From Acidimicrobiales bacterium (GTDB taxonomy: Bacteria; Actinomycetota; Acidimicrobiia; Acidimicrobiales; JAVJTC01), in assembly GCA_040219085.1 (NCBI GenBank), contig JAVJTC010000029.1, positions 62,001-126,000 on the forward strand: 64,000 nucleotides of DNA, read 5' to 3'. The notes below the pieces were generated by a model that was not told where the DNA came from, did no database searches, and saw only the letters and a program-made list of their open reading frames with translations. Both the position numbers and the translations under genes were made by a program. Of this stretch, positions 49,094 through 57,945 are shown one piece after another (within the stretch, counting starts at the first letter, position 1; every line of letters starts with the position of its first letter).

Positions 49094-51268
49094 ATGAGGG
49101 CACGGCTCGGGGCACCCTGGAAGAAAGTGCGCGATCAGATGTCGGCCGAGATGGCCGCGCTCGTCCGCGACCCCGTATTCGTTCTCGACCGTGCCGGTGA
49201 CTCCTTCGAGCTCGCGTACGCTGACGATGAACTGGCCGCGGGTGGCGACGCCCGCCACCTCATCGGAGCACGGCTCTCCGAATTCCTCGACCCGCGCGAC
49301 CTCGGCCCGTTCGTCCAGTGGGCCGAGCTCGTCCTCGCCGGTCGCGAGACGCGCAAGGACGTCATCCAGTTCCCCCGCCCCTTCAACGACCACGAGTACG
49401 AGGTGTCCGCGCGTCGGACGTCGGGCCCGGGAGGGCGACGGAGTCGGATCCTCGTCCTGTGCCGCGACGTCAGCGACCAGCGTGCCGCCGAGGCGTCCCA
49501 GGACCAGGCGAACCGACGGTTCGGCAAGCTCGTGGACCACGTCCCCGGCCTGATCTGGCTCCTCGACCGCAACGGCAAGGTGACGGGCGTGTCCTCGGGC
49601 GTCCAGCGACTACTCGGCCTCGACGTCGACGAGGTGGTAGGTCTCGCCTTCGCCGACCTCGTGACCGCCGGCGACCGCGAACGCACCCGCGAGCTCATCA
49701 GCCGGTCGGTGCATCAACCCGACGACCAACTCCTTCTCGCCGACACGGAGCTCATCGGCCGCGACGGACGTCGTGTCTGGGTGGAGAGCATCGTCACGAA
49801 TCTCCTGAAGGACCCGGACATCAATGCGCTCTGCGTGAACTCCCACGACGTCTCCGATCGACGTCGCGCCGAGGAGATCCTCGCGCGTCGGGCGAGCTAT
49901 CACCCCCTGACCGACCTGCCCAACCGGATGCACCTCGCCGCCCACCTCGACAAGCTCGCAGAAGGAGGCACGTGGCCCAACGTCGGGCTCGTGACCCTGA
50001 ACCTCGACGAGTTCACCATCGTCAACGACTCCCTCGGCCATACGACGGCGGATCGGGTACTCCAACTCGTCGCCGCCCGTCTCGAAGGCCACCGCAGCAC
50101 CGACTACGTCGCCCACCTCGCGGGCGACGAGTTCGCGGCGGTGTTCGAGGGTGTCCGCGACCCCGACCGCCTCGTCGGGCGCGCCGAGGGGATCGCGGCA
50201 CACCTCGCGGAACCGATCACCCTCGACGGCCGCGAGATCTTCGTCACGGTGTCCGCCGGTGTCGCCATCGCCGGCGAGTCCGTCGGGCCGGACCGTCTCG
50301 TGCAGAACGCCGACACCGCCCTGCAGGAGGCCAAGGCGATGGGCCGCAACCAGGTCGTCTTCTTCTCCAACGAACTGGAGGCGAAGGCCCGCAGCCGCGT
50401 CGAGATCATGTCAGCCCTTCCGAAGGCGATCCGCGACGACGAACTCGAGGTCCACTACCAGCCGATCGTGACCTTCGACGGCGCATTGCACGCCGTCGAG
50501 GCCCTACTGCGGTGGCGCCGCGGCGACACCTGGGTCAACACCGGCTCGCTCATCGAGTTGGCCGAGCACTCCGGTCAGATCGTCCCGCTCGGCGAGTGGG
50601 TCCTCAACCGTGCACTGCGCGACCGGGCGGAGTTGCTCGCACGGGCACCGGACTGTCGCAGTGTGCGGATGTCGATCAACGTGTCGGCCCGCCAACTGCT
50701 CGAGGCGGGTTTCGATCGACTCGTCGAGCGGGCACTCGTCGAGACCGGCACGAACCCCGCGCTCATCACGATCGAGGTGACCGAATCGATGACGATGCAC
50801 GACCCGGCTGCGGCGATCCGGGCCCTGCTACGCCTGCGCGAACTCGGTCTGTCCGTTGCGATCGACGACTTCGGCACCGGCCAGTCCTCGCTCGCATACC
50901 TCGAGCGGCTGCCGGCCTCGACGCTCAAGATCGACCGCGCCTTCCTCGTGGACCTCGACGGCGCCGAGAGAATCGCCAAGGTTCTGCCGTCGATCATCAC
51001 GCTCGCGCACCGCTTGGACATGGCGGTCGTCGCCGAGGGTGTCGAGACCCCCGAGCAGCGCGACTTCCTCGCCGACAACTACTGCGACTACGCCCAGGGC
51101 TGGCTGTTCGCCAAGGCGATGCCGCTGCCGGACCTCGTCGAGGCGGTCACGACCGGTCGCCTTCCCATCGAGGGCGCCGACGCACCGGCGCCGGAGCACG
51201 GTGTCGACGTGACCGACGACGCCGACGCGGCGATCGCGCTCGACGAGTTCAGCTTCCAGGGTCCGTGA
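49094..51268 (+). CDS. PAS-PAS-GGDEF-EAL cyclic-di-GMP protein
   Basis: A 724-residue soluble signalling protein. Two PAS domains (~20-125 and ~140-260; DVSDQRAAEA and NSHDVSDRRRAEE mark their ends), a GGDEF domain (~265-425) whose motif reads AGDEF (a form still seen in active cyclases) and an EAL domain (~440-695) with VEALLRWR, SINVSARQL, EVTESMTM, DDFGTGQSSLAYL, KIDRAF and AEGVET, so phosphodiesterase activity is likely. No transmembrane segment. Controls cyclic-di-GMP in response to a ligand or redox signal read by PAS. Confidence 0.9.
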   Translation: MRARLGAPWKKVRDQMSAEMAALVRDPVFVLDRAGDSFELAYADDELAAGGDARHLIGARLSEFLDPRDLGPFVQWAELVLAGRETRKDVIQFPRPFNDHEYEVSARRTSGPGGRRSRILVLCRDVSDQRAAEASQDQANRRFGKLVDHVPGLIWLLDRNGKVTGVSSGVQRLLGLDVDEVVGLAFADLVTAGDRERTRELISRSVHQPDDQLLLADTELIGRDGRRVWVESIVTNLLKDPDINALCVNSHDVSDRRRAEEILARRASYHPLTDLPNRMHLAAHLDKLAEGGTWPNVGLVTLNLDEFTIVNDSLGHTTADRVLQLVAARLEGHRSTDYVAHLAGDEFAAVFEGVRDPDRLVGRAEGIAAHLAEPITLDGREIFVTVSAGVAIAGESVGPDRLVQNADTALQEAKAMGRNQVVFFSNELEAKARSRVEIMSALPKAIRDDELEVHYQPIVTFDGALHAVEALLRWRRGDTWVNTGSLIELAEHSGQIVPLGEWVLNRALRDRAELLARAPDCRSVRMSINVSARQLLEAGFDRLVERALVETGTNPALITIEVTESMTMHDPAAAIRALLRLRELGLSVAIDDFGTGQSSLAYLERLPASTLKIDRAFLVDLDGAERIAKVLPSIITLAHRLDMAVVAEGVETPEQRDFLADNYCDYAQGWLFAKAMPLPDLVEAVTTGRLPIEGADAPAPEHGVDVTDDADAAIALDEFSFQGP

Positions 51269-52013
51269 GACCCCGGCGCGCCAGTTCGTAGAGAAGCACC
51301 GAAGCCGCTGCCGCGACATTGAGCGACTCGACCCCCGGCGCCATCTTCAAGGCGACCGTGACCGCGGCGCCCACGCGCACGACCCGCGAGATCCCCACGG
51401 ACTCGTTACCGACCACGTAGGCGGCCCTTCGGGGCAGTTCCGCAGTGAAGAGATCGTCGCCGCCGGCATCGAACGCGACGATCTCCACGGCATGACGCTG
51501 GAGGCACTCGACCACGTCGTCGATGGTCGTCGCCCGCAACACGGGCGCCGTCAGGGCCACTCCGGCCGATGCCTTGAGCGTGGCGGACCCCAGCCCCGCC
51601 GTGCCCACGTCGGGGACGACGACGCCATCGACCCCGACAGCGACCGCCGTGCGCAAGACGATGCCGAGGTTGGCCGGCGTCGTCACACCGTCGATGACGA
51701 GCAGGGCGACCGGCCGACCGCGCCTGTCGGCGAGCCACCCGTCGAGCCCTGCGGGCAGGGGCAGCGTGGCCGTCGCGACGACGCCCTGATGCTCGCCACC
51801 GCCTCCGGCCAGGGAGTCCAGGCGACGGTCGTTCACAACTTCGACGGTCACCGCAGCAGCCTCCGCCGCGGCGATCAGGGCATCGAGCCCGCCGCCGCGC
51901 GCCGATGCCGCCACGTGCACCCGGTGGACCATCGCCGGAGCGAGTGCCAGGAGCTCCGCGACCGGGTGACGCCCCACCACCGTCACGGTTTCCGATCCGT
52001 TCACCGATGTCAT
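51249..52013 (-). CDS. TrmH-family RNA methyltransferase (RlmB-like)
   Basis: A 254-residue SPOUT methyltransferase with an N-terminal RNA-binding domain (VVGRHPVAELLALAPAMVHRVHVAASARG) and the catalytic domain VTTPANLGIVLRTAVAVGVDGVVVPD, YVVGNESVGISRVV, MAPGVESLNVAAAASVLLYEL. RlmB-type enzymes methylate 23S rRNA G2251. ATG 52013 is chosen; 52022 and 52025 are alternatives. The 3' end overlaps the c-di-GMP gene by 20 nt (convergent). Confidence 0.82.
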   Translation of the reverse strand: MTSVNGSETVTVVGRHPVAELLALAPAMVHRVHVAASARGGGLDALIAAAEAAAVTVEVVNDRRLDSLAGGGGEHQGVVATATLPLPAGLDGWLADRRGRPVALLVIDGVTTPANLGIVLRTAVAVGVDGVVVPDVGTAGLGSATLKASAGVALTAPVLRATTIDDVVECLQRHAVEIVAFDAGGDDLFTAELPRRAAYVVGNESVGISRVVRVGAAVTVALKMAPGVESLNVAAAASVLLYELARRGLTDPGS

Positions 52014-52023
52014 GTCGCCCATC

Positions 52024-52087
52024 ATCCCGCCATGGCGCGACCTCCCGGCAATCCGGGCGCCCGGAGACCTAGGATCCCGCCATGGCG
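52024..52087. repeat. 14-bp duplicated sequence around a divergent promoter
   Basis: ATCCCGCCATGGCG occurs at 52024-52037 and 52074-52087, 50 bp apart; the second includes the start codon of the gene at 52082. The core CGCCATGGCG is palindromic. The copies may be protein-binding sites for coordinate control or a remnant of a short duplication. Confidence 0.55.
52070..52075 (+). promoter_or_regulatory. -10 box TAGGAT of the MDMPI-domain gene
   Basis: TAGGAT, six nt, then ATG at 52082 and no SD: a leaderless arrangement. Confidence 0.45.
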
Positions 52088-52891
52088 AACGTCGACAGGA
52101 CCACAACGACCCGGGCCCTCGAGGACGCGTGGACTTCACTTCTCGCCATCACGGCGGAACTCGATGAGGAGGACTGGTCCACACCGACGGCATGCCCCGG
52201 GTGGACGGTCGCGGATGTCGTCGCGCATGTGATCGGTACCGAGCACATGCTCGCGGGCGAACAGGTCCCCGACGTCGAGATCGGCGAGGTCCCCCACGTC
52301 CGCAACGCGATCGGGGAGTTCAACGAGCGCTGGATCGTCTCGCTACGCGGCACCCCACCCGCCGAGTTGTGGGAGGAACTCGAGAGCGTCGTCGGTTCCC
52401 GCCTCGCTCTTCTCGGCGCGATGGAGGACCACGAGTGGGATGCGGAGGCGTGGACGCCGGCGGGGCCCGACACGTACGGGCGTTTCATGCGGATCCGGGT
52501 TTTCGACACGTGGATGCACGAGCAGGACATCCGCCACGCCACCGGCCGGCCCGAGACGTGTACCGGCGCGGCGTTCGAGGCGTCGTTGGACGAGATCGCC
52601 TCGGTGATGCCCTACGTCGTGGGGAAGCTCGGCGGGGCGCCGGACGGGACCCGACTCGAGCTGCGCCTCGAGGGACCTTCCCCCCGCACCATCGCGATCG
52701 TGGTCGACGGTCGCGCCCGTCTCGTCGAGGATTTCGACGGAGCCGAGCCGACGGTGACCATCCAGCTCTCCGTCGCCGACTTCCGCCGGCTGATCGGCTC
52801 GAGGGTCGACCCCTCCGAGGCGAAGGTCACCGTCACCGGCGACGTCGCGGTGGGCGAGGAGATCGTCGCCAACCTGGGCTACGTCATCTGA
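52082..52891 (+). CDS. Maleylpyruvate isomerase N-terminal (DinB-like) domain protein
   Basis: A 269-residue protein of the actinobacterial MDMPI/TIGR03083 type: a DinB-like helical bundle (~5-170) with PTACPGWTVADVVAHVIGTEHM and RVFDTWMHEQDIRHATGRPE, which supply the His residues for a metal and thiol cofactor, then an SCP2-like C-terminal domain (~180-265). Relatives are mycothiol-dependent enzymes. Reaction unknown. Confidence 0.8.
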   Translation: MANVDRTTTTRALEDAWTSLLAITAELDEEDWSTPTACPGWTVADVVAHVIGTEHMLAGEQVPDVEIGEVPHVRNAIGEFNERWIVSLRGTPPAELWEELESVVGSRLALLGAMEDHEWDAEAWTPAGPDTYGRFMRIRVFDTWMHEQDIRHATGRPETCTGAAFEASLDEIASVMPYVVGKLGGAPDGTRLELRLEGPSPRTIAIVVDGRARLVEDFDGAEPTVTIQLSVADFRRLIGSRVDPSEAKVTVTGDVAVGEEIVANLGYVI

Positions 52892-52924
52892 GGTAGCGGG
52901 GACGTCCGGCCCCGGACCGGCGGC

Positions 52925-53143
52925 TCAGGTCGCGATCTCCGCGCCGTCGGCATCGAACAGGTGGATGGCACGCGCCGGGCAGTTGCGGGCCGCCCGCAAC
53001 AACTGGTCATCGCTGAGCGACGAGACGCCGGGTGCGACGACGGCGAGGTCGTCGTCGTCGAAGTCGAAACCTTCGGGATAGTCGGCGACGCACTTGCCCG
53101 AGCTCAGGCATTCATCGGTGTCGACGGTCACGGTGTAGGCCAT
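52925..53143 (-). CDS. 3Fe-4S-type ferredoxin
   Basis: A 72-residue single-cluster ferredoxin: DECLSSGKCVADYPEGF and ARNCPARAIHLF supply three Cys ligands with a non-Cys in the slot of the fourth, typical of [3Fe-4S] ferredoxins that feed P450s. SD AGGGGGA before the ATG. No P450 is adjacent; the one at 13230-14474 is the only candidate seen in this window. Confidence 0.87.
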   Translation of the reverse strand: MAYTVTVDTDECLSSGKCVADYPEGFDFDDDDLAVVAPGVSSLSDDQLLRAARNCPARAIHLFDADGAEIAT

Positions 53144-53169
53144 TGCTTCCCCCTGATCGAGTAGTGCAC

Positions 53170-53463
53170 TCAGAGCTGATACTGGACGGCCGCTCGTCCC
53201 GACGCGATGGGCCGGAGCAGCTCCGTCACGACGCGGACGTGGTCCGGGTGGTCGCGGTAGGTGATGTACCCGGCCTCGTCGTCGAAGTCGGCCACCACGC
53301 AGGCGTCGAAGTTGCCCTCGGCCAGGCCGGCGTCGGTGCCGACCGAGAACGAGCGGATCGAGGCGACCATGTCGGGCAGGCCGCCCACGGCTTCGAGCGC
53401 GGCCTGCTTCGCCTCGTCGGTGGCATCCTCGGTCCAGCTGAACATCACGACATGTCGGAACAC
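53170..53463 (-). CDS. Dabb-family (stress-responsive A/B barrel) protein
   Basis: A 97-residue dimeric alpha/beta barrel domain: FRHVVMFSWTEDATDEAKQAALEAVGGLPDMV, FDACVVADFDDEAGYITYRDHPDHVRVV. Such domains include monooxygenase-, cyclase- and isomerase-like proteins. On the minus strand with the ferredoxin 26 nt downstream, hinting at a shared redox pathway. Confidence 0.82.
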   Translation of the reverse strand: MFRHVVMFSWTEDATDEAKQAALEAVGGLPDMVASIRSFSVGTDAGLAEGNFDACVVADFDDEAGYITYRDHPDHVRVVTELLRPIASGRAAVQYQL

Positions 53464-53526
53464 GGACTCACTCCTCTGCGGTCGTCACGGCAATGATGGC
53501 CCAGCCGGCCACCCGTTCACACGACG

Positions 53527-54270
53527 TCACTGGAGACCCCGGTGGGAACCGCCGTCGACCGGCACCGCCGTACCCGTGATGAACCGGGCCGACTCGGAGC
53601 ACAGGAATGCGGCCACGCGCCCGAAGTCCGCCGGATCGCCGAGGAAGCCCGCAGGGATCCGGCCCGTCTGTTCCGCGAGCGTGTCGCCGTACACCTCGAC
53701 GAGTCGGTCCGTCTCGTGGAGTCCCGGCTGGATCGAGTTCACCGTCACCCCCTGTGACGCGACTTCGAGGGCGAGGGTCTTGAGGAAGCCGGTCGCCCCG
53801 GCGCGCGCGGTGTTGGACAGGATCAGGTTCGCTATGGGCTCGCGCACCGAGATCGAGGTGATCGCGAGCACGCGCCCCCATCCCCGTTCGCACATCGCCG
53901 GAACGGCCGCCCTGCACATCGCCACGACCGACAGGAGGTTGAGGGCCAGCGCGTCGGGGTAGGCCTTCACGTCGGTCGTCGCGAACGTGCCCGCGGGCGG
54001 GCCACCTGCGTTGGTCACGAGGATGTCGACGCGGCCGAGTGCCGACACCGCCTCGTCGACGAGTCCCGCTGCGCCGTCGGGCGTCGAGACGTCGGCCACG
54101 ACCGGGATCGCCCCGGGGATCCGGCCGGTGGCCTCCTCGAGTCGACCTGCGCTGCGACCGGAGACGACGACCCGACATCCCTCCGCGGCGAGGGCTGCCG
54201 CCGTGGCGAATCCCAGTCCCGCGGACGAAGCCGCGACGAGTGCCGTGCGATCATGAAGTCCGAGTTCCAC
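53527..54270 (-). CDS. Atypical SDR lacking the YxxxK pair
   Basis: A 247-residue SDR (VAASSAGLGFATAAAL cofactor loop; VTNAGGPPAGTF; C-terminal GTAVPVDGG). At the active-site position where YxxxK is expected the sequence is SNTARAGATGFLKTL, so Tyr and Lys are replaced by Asn and Arg. The Ser in AITSISV is kept. This belongs to an SDR subgroup with the same change, whose chemistry is unclear. Divergent from the amidohydrolase at 54361. Confidence 0.78.
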   Translation of the reverse strand: MELGLHDRTALVAASSAGLGFATAAALAAEGCRVVVSGRSAGRLEEATGRIPGAIPVVADVSTPDGAAGLVDEAVSALGRVDILVTNAGGPPAGTFATTDVKAYPDALALNLLSVVAMCRAAVPAMCERGWGRVLAITSISVREPIANLILSNTARAGATGFLKTLALEVASQGVTVNSIQPGLHETDRLVEVYGDTLAEQTGRIPAGFLGDPADFGRVAAFLCSESARFITGTAVPVDGGSHRGLQ

Positions 54271-54360
54271 GGACGGGACTGTAACCCGACCGGTGGGTAC
54301 GATCGGACTGGTCCAGGGGGCGTCGCAGCGTTGCGGCGGACACGACGAACGGAGACCGAC

Positions 54361-55677
54361 ATGGAGTTGCTCATCACCGGCGGGACGCTGATCGACGGGA
54401 CCGGGGCCGACGCCGTCCCCAATCCGGGCGTGCGCATCGACGGTGATGCGATCGTGGCGGTCGGCGCCGACGCCGAGGCCGAGGCTTCACCCGATGCCGA
54501 ACGCATCGACGCCACCGGCCGGACGGTGCTGCCCGGCCTCATCGACGCCCATTGCCACTCGACCTTCGACGACGTGCAGTCCAACGACGAGTTGTTCTTC
54601 CATCGGGATCACACGCTGCACGCCCTCGTGACCGGCCAGAACCTGACGAAGATCCGCCGCGCGGGGGTGACCTCGATCGTCGACCCCGACTCGATCTTCT
54701 CGATGGGACCTTCGCTACGTCAGGCCGTCGACGCCGGGGTGGTCGAGGGTCCCCGCATGGCCGCAGGGGTCCAGGCCCTCATGACCGCGGTCGGCGGCAC
54801 CGCCGGGCGTCTCGTGCCGGACGAAGGCCAGGTCGGCTACGCCCAGGTCGTCAACTCCGTGGACGAGGTCATCATGTGGACTCGTCGCCACATCAAGCAG
54901 GGCGCGGACTGGATCAAGATCCACGCGACCGGGCTGATCCCGGGCCGGCCCGGCGAGTTGCTCGTCTGGAGCTACGACGAGTTGAAGGCCGCCTGTGACG
55001 CCGCCCATGAACTCGGCATCCCGGTCATGGCCCACTGCCGCACCGCCCACTCGACCACGGTCGCGGCGAAGGCGGGCTGCGACATGATCCTGCACGCCTC
55101 GTTCATGGACGACGAGGCACTCGAGGCGGTCGTCGAAGCGGGCGCGTCGCTGTGCCCCACCTTCACGTTCCTCGCCAACCTCGCCGACTTCGGCCACAAG
55201 GTCGGGACCCGTCCGGGCATGGAGGACATCTTCCGCAACGAGATCGAGGCCACCGGCAAGATGATGCGGACCGCCTACGACGCCGGTGTGCCACTCATCT
55301 GCGGGTCGGAGTCGGGCTTCTCGCTCACCCCCTACGGCCACTGGCACGGCCGCGAGATGGAGGTGTTCACCCAGGCCCTCGGACTGTCACCGCTCGAGGC
55401 GATCACCTGCGCCACGCGCAACGGCGCCATCGCCATGCGGATGGAAGGCGAGATCGGCACGATCGAGAAGGGCATGAAGGCCGACGTCATCGTCGTCGAC
55501 GGTGACCCCCTCGCCGACATCCGCGTGCTCAACGACCGCCACCGCATGGCAGAGGTGATCTGCCGGGGCGAGCGCACCGACCTTTCGGGCCCGTGGCCGA
55601 CACACGGCCCGCTGCGGGGCGAGAAGGTCGGCAACTGGTCCGAGCAGGTCCTCACCACCGAGATCGCCTACTCGTAG
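54361..55677 (+). CDS. Amidohydrolase (metal-dependent, imidazolonepropionase/prolidase-like)
   Basis: A 438-residue TIM-barrel amidohydrolase: PGLIDAHCHSTFDD (HxH metal site), DWIKIHATG with the Lys usually carbamylated, VMAHCRTAH and ILHASFMDDE for the later His ligands. The last metal/catalytic position normally in GTDSG reads CGSESGFSLTPYG here, Glu or Ser in place of Asp, so hydrolysis may be altered. C-terminal cap MKADVIVVDGDPLADI. Substrate unknown; perhaps a cyclic amide, lactone or dipeptide. Confidence 0.8.
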   Translation: MELLITGGTLIDGTGADAVPNPGVRIDGDAIVAVGADAEAEASPDAERIDATGRTVLPGLIDAHCHSTFDDVQSNDELFFHRDHTLHALVTGQNLTKIRRAGVTSIVDPDSIFSMGPSLRQAVDAGVVEGPRMAAGVQALMTAVGGTAGRLVPDEGQVGYAQVVNSVDEVIMWTRRHIKQGADWIKIHATGLIPGRPGELLVWSYDELKAACDAAHELGIPVMAHCRTAHSTTVAAKAGCDMILHASFMDDEALEAVVEAGASLCPTFTFLANLADFGHKVGTRPGMEDIFRNEIEATGKMMRTAYDAGVPLICGSESGFSLTPYGHWHGREMEVFTQALGLSPLEAITCATRNGAIAMRMEGEIGTIEKGMKADVIVVDGDPLADIRVLNDRHRMAEVICRGERTDLSGPWPTHGPLRGEKVGNWSEQVLTTEIAYS

Positions 55678-55719
55678 GCCGCTCCCCCGGTGGCCCCGGC
55701 AGGGCTTCCGCTGGACCCG

Positions 55720-56424
55720 TCAGCCGGAGAACGCCGCGTCGGCAGCACCCTCGGCGCCGCCGGAGTACTCGACGAGCCTGTCGTAGTTCTCGCCGTACTC
55801 GACCTTCAACGCGGCGAAGATCTCCGGGTAGGGCACATCGGCGAAGACGCCGTGGTACCGCTCGTAGGTCATGTGCCGACGCCCGGACGTGTCGAACTCG
55901 TGGAACAGGGCGTCGTGCGTCCCGTCCCACTCGGCGGGGTGGACTCCGAACTTCTCGCAGAGACCCTTGTTGAACGTGGGCGTCACCCGGACCCACCGGC
56001 CCCCGACGTGAGCCTCCGCATAGCCGTGGTAGTGGAACATCTCGGTCCCGAGCGCTTCGAGAAGCTTGGGGCTGGCGAGGTGATTGCGAACGTCGGCGAG
56101 TCCGACCCGGGCGGGAACGCCCGCCGCCCGACAGCCTGCGACGAACAGAGTGGCCTTCGGGACGCACCACGTGCCGCTGCGCGTGACCAGCGCGGAGGCC
56201 CGGTAGGTCTCGAAGTCTGTGGACACCGTCCACGGGTCGTAGCGGACGCGGTCCCGCACGTCGTAGTAGACACGCACCGCGGCCTCGGTCCCGACGGCAC
56301 CGTCGACGGTCTCCTCCACCCAGCGACGCACCGCCGGGTTCTCATGATCGACGAAGTCTCCGGCGGCAAGGAACGCCGCGGGATCATCCGTGTCGATCGC
56401 CACGTCGGCCGGAGCTGTGGTCAC
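55720..56424 (-). CDS. Transglutaminase-like cysteine protein
   Basis: A 234-residue transglutaminase-core protein with catalytic Cys in SGTWCVPKATLFVAGCRAAG, His in MFHYHGYAEAHVGGRWVRVTP and a following Asp/Thr region. The start GTG 56424 is tentative. The gene lies 10 nt behind mftF on the same strand, so it is probably transcribed with it. Family members are peptidases or amidases; a role in handling mycofactocin glycans or peptide debris is speculative. Confidence 0.68.
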   Translation of the reverse strand: MTTAPADVAIDTDDPAAFLAAGDFVDHENPAVRRWVEETVDGAVGTEAAVRVYYDVRDRVRYDPWTVSTDFETYRASALVTRSGTWCVPKATLFVAGCRAAGVPARVGLADVRNHLASPKLLEALGTEMFHYHGYAEAHVGGRWVRVTPTFNKGLCEKFGVHPAEWDGTHDALFHEFDTSGRRHMTYERYHGVFADVPYPEIFAALKVEYGENYDRLVEYSGGAEGAADAAFSG

Positions 56425-56434
56425 GCCCCAGACC

Positions 56435-57838
56435 CTACCGACTGCGTCTGTGCGCCGCCGGTTCACGCTCGCCCGCCCTGAGGCGGGGGAGCAGGGCCCG
56501 CACGGAGCGCTCGCGCACACATCCGCGCCAGGCACCCAGCGCATAGGCGCCGTCGTCGAGCGCGCACGCCACCGTCCACCGCAGCGGATCGAGGCGCGGC
56601 CGCCGACGGAACCAGGAGGCGAGTGGCGGCGCCAACACGATCGCGACGGTCAACCTCCGCACCCGACGCGACAGCGGCGCCGCCACGAAGAGAACGGGCC
56701 ACCAGGCTCGACGCGCCGCCTCGGCGATCCAGCGACCTGCGGCGAGGTTCCCCAGCCCCGCTATCCGCACGGAGACGGCGAGCGGGTCCGGGACATGACC
56801 GCGCAGGCGCCGGGCCAGCGCGGTCGTCGACCCGAGCGCCACGAGGACGCCGCCCAGCGCGCCCCTCCGTCCACCGACGAGCGCGCCACCCCAGGCCAGC
56901 GCCGACCAGCGATTGATGACCAGCGGTGAGGCGGCACCACGATGGCGACTCTCCAGCGGGGCCGCGGCACGTCCGTAGGACGCCCGCTGACGGGCGAGAT
57001 CCCACCAGGATCCGCGGTTCCGGTGGCCGACCACGACGTCAGGCCTGTACCGCACTGTGCCGAGTGCAGTGAGGCGCCAGACGAGATCAACGTCCTCGCC
57101 GTAGCGGAGTGCCTCGTCGAAGCCGCCGACGGCCTCGAGGGCGTCCCGTCGCACGACGAGAGCAGCCGCCGGCACGTAGGGGACGGGCGATCCGGGACGG
57201 ACGACGGCGGGGGCGGTCCCCATGTCGAGAGGCGAGCGGTGCTCCTCATAGCGATCCAGGGCCCTGCTCCCGGGGGCTGCACGGACCCGCGGCGCGACGG
57301 CCACGACATCGTCGTCGGTGAAACTGGCGAGGAGTTCCTCGATCCACCGACCCGACACAGAGACATCCGCGTCGACGAACACGACGAACGGTGCCACCGT
57401 CGCCCTCCATCCCCGATTGCGGGCGGCGGCGGGTCCCAGTGCGGTCTGGTTGCGCAGCGTCCGGGCCGCGACACGCGGCGCGCGCCCCGCTGTGGACCCG
57501 TCGTCGACCACGACGACCTCGGCGCTGCCGACGATCCCGTCGCCAGCGAGGAGCGAGCCGACGCCACCCGGGTCGTCATGGACCGGGATCACGACGGCAA
57601 CCGTCTCGCGCCCGATGCCCGACGGCACCGGGACGGGGTGAGCGAGTCCCGCGGCGCACAACCGCTTCGAGAGGGAGCGCGCGGCTCCGGGATCCGGGGA
57701 GGGACGTCCCGTGAGTTCGGCCTCGAGGATCGGCAGACCCCGCGCTCCCAGGCGCATGACGCGAATCGGCGATCCACCGATGAGCGTCGTGCCGGACCAC
57801 CGCGTCCGGGCGTCGAGGATCAGCCTCGGTGCGTCCAC
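56435..57838 (-). CDS. mftF: Mycofactocin glycosyltransferase MftF
   Basis: A 467-residue GT2-family enzyme: VAVVIPVHDDPGGVG, VVVDDGST, NRGWRATVAPFVVFVDADVSVSGRW (DXD-like), GGFDEALRYGEDVDLVWRL, then C-terminal hydrophobic segments. Matches MftF, which adds beta-1,4-glucose chains to the reduced mycofactocin core. GTG 57838 start. Unlike the mycobacterial order it is divergent from mftA rather than last in the operon. Confidence 0.88.
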   Translation of the reverse strand: MDAPRLILDARTRWSGTTLIGGSPIRVMRLGARGLPILEAELTGRPSPDPGAARSLSKRLCAAGLAHPVPVPSGIGRETVAVVIPVHDDPGGVGSLLAGDGIVGSAEVVVVDDGSTAGRAPRVAARTLRNQTALGPAAARNRGWRATVAPFVVFVDADVSVSGRWIEELLASFTDDDVVAVAPRVRAAPGSRALDRYEEHRSPLDMGTAPAVVRPGSPVPYVPAAALVVRRDALEAVGGFDEALRYGEDVDLVWRLTALGTVRYRPDVVVGHRNRGSWWDLARQRASYGRAAAPLESRHRGAASPLVINRWSALAWGGALVGGRRGALGGVLVALGSTTALARRLRGHVPDPLAVSVRIAGLGNLAAGRWIAEAARRAWWPVLFVAAPLSRRVRRLTVAIVLAPPLASWFRRRPRLDPLRWTVACALDDGAYALGAWRGCVRERSVRALLPRLRAGEREPAAHRRSR

Positions 57839-57945
57839 GGTCGCTCACCATGGCACAGCGGGTCGGGCGGACCCCACCGGTGATTTCCCGCGGTCGCACA
57901 CCGCCGGTATCGTCGTGCAACCACGCGACCCGAGGGGACCACACG
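57839..57945. promoter_or_regulatory. Divergent promoter region of mftF and mftA
   Basis: 107 bp separate the two starts. TATCGT (57908-57913) is a weak -10 box for mftA, and GAGGGG (57932-57937) is its Shine-Dalgarno, 8 nt before the ATG. I see no clear -35 or operator. No mftR-type regulator is in the window. Confidence 0.4.

Noticed and set aside
49318-51291. A 657-codon plus-strand open frame inside the c-di-GMP gene
   Set aside because: Arg/Pro-rich shadow of the PAS-GGDEF-EAL frame, which has all expected motifs.
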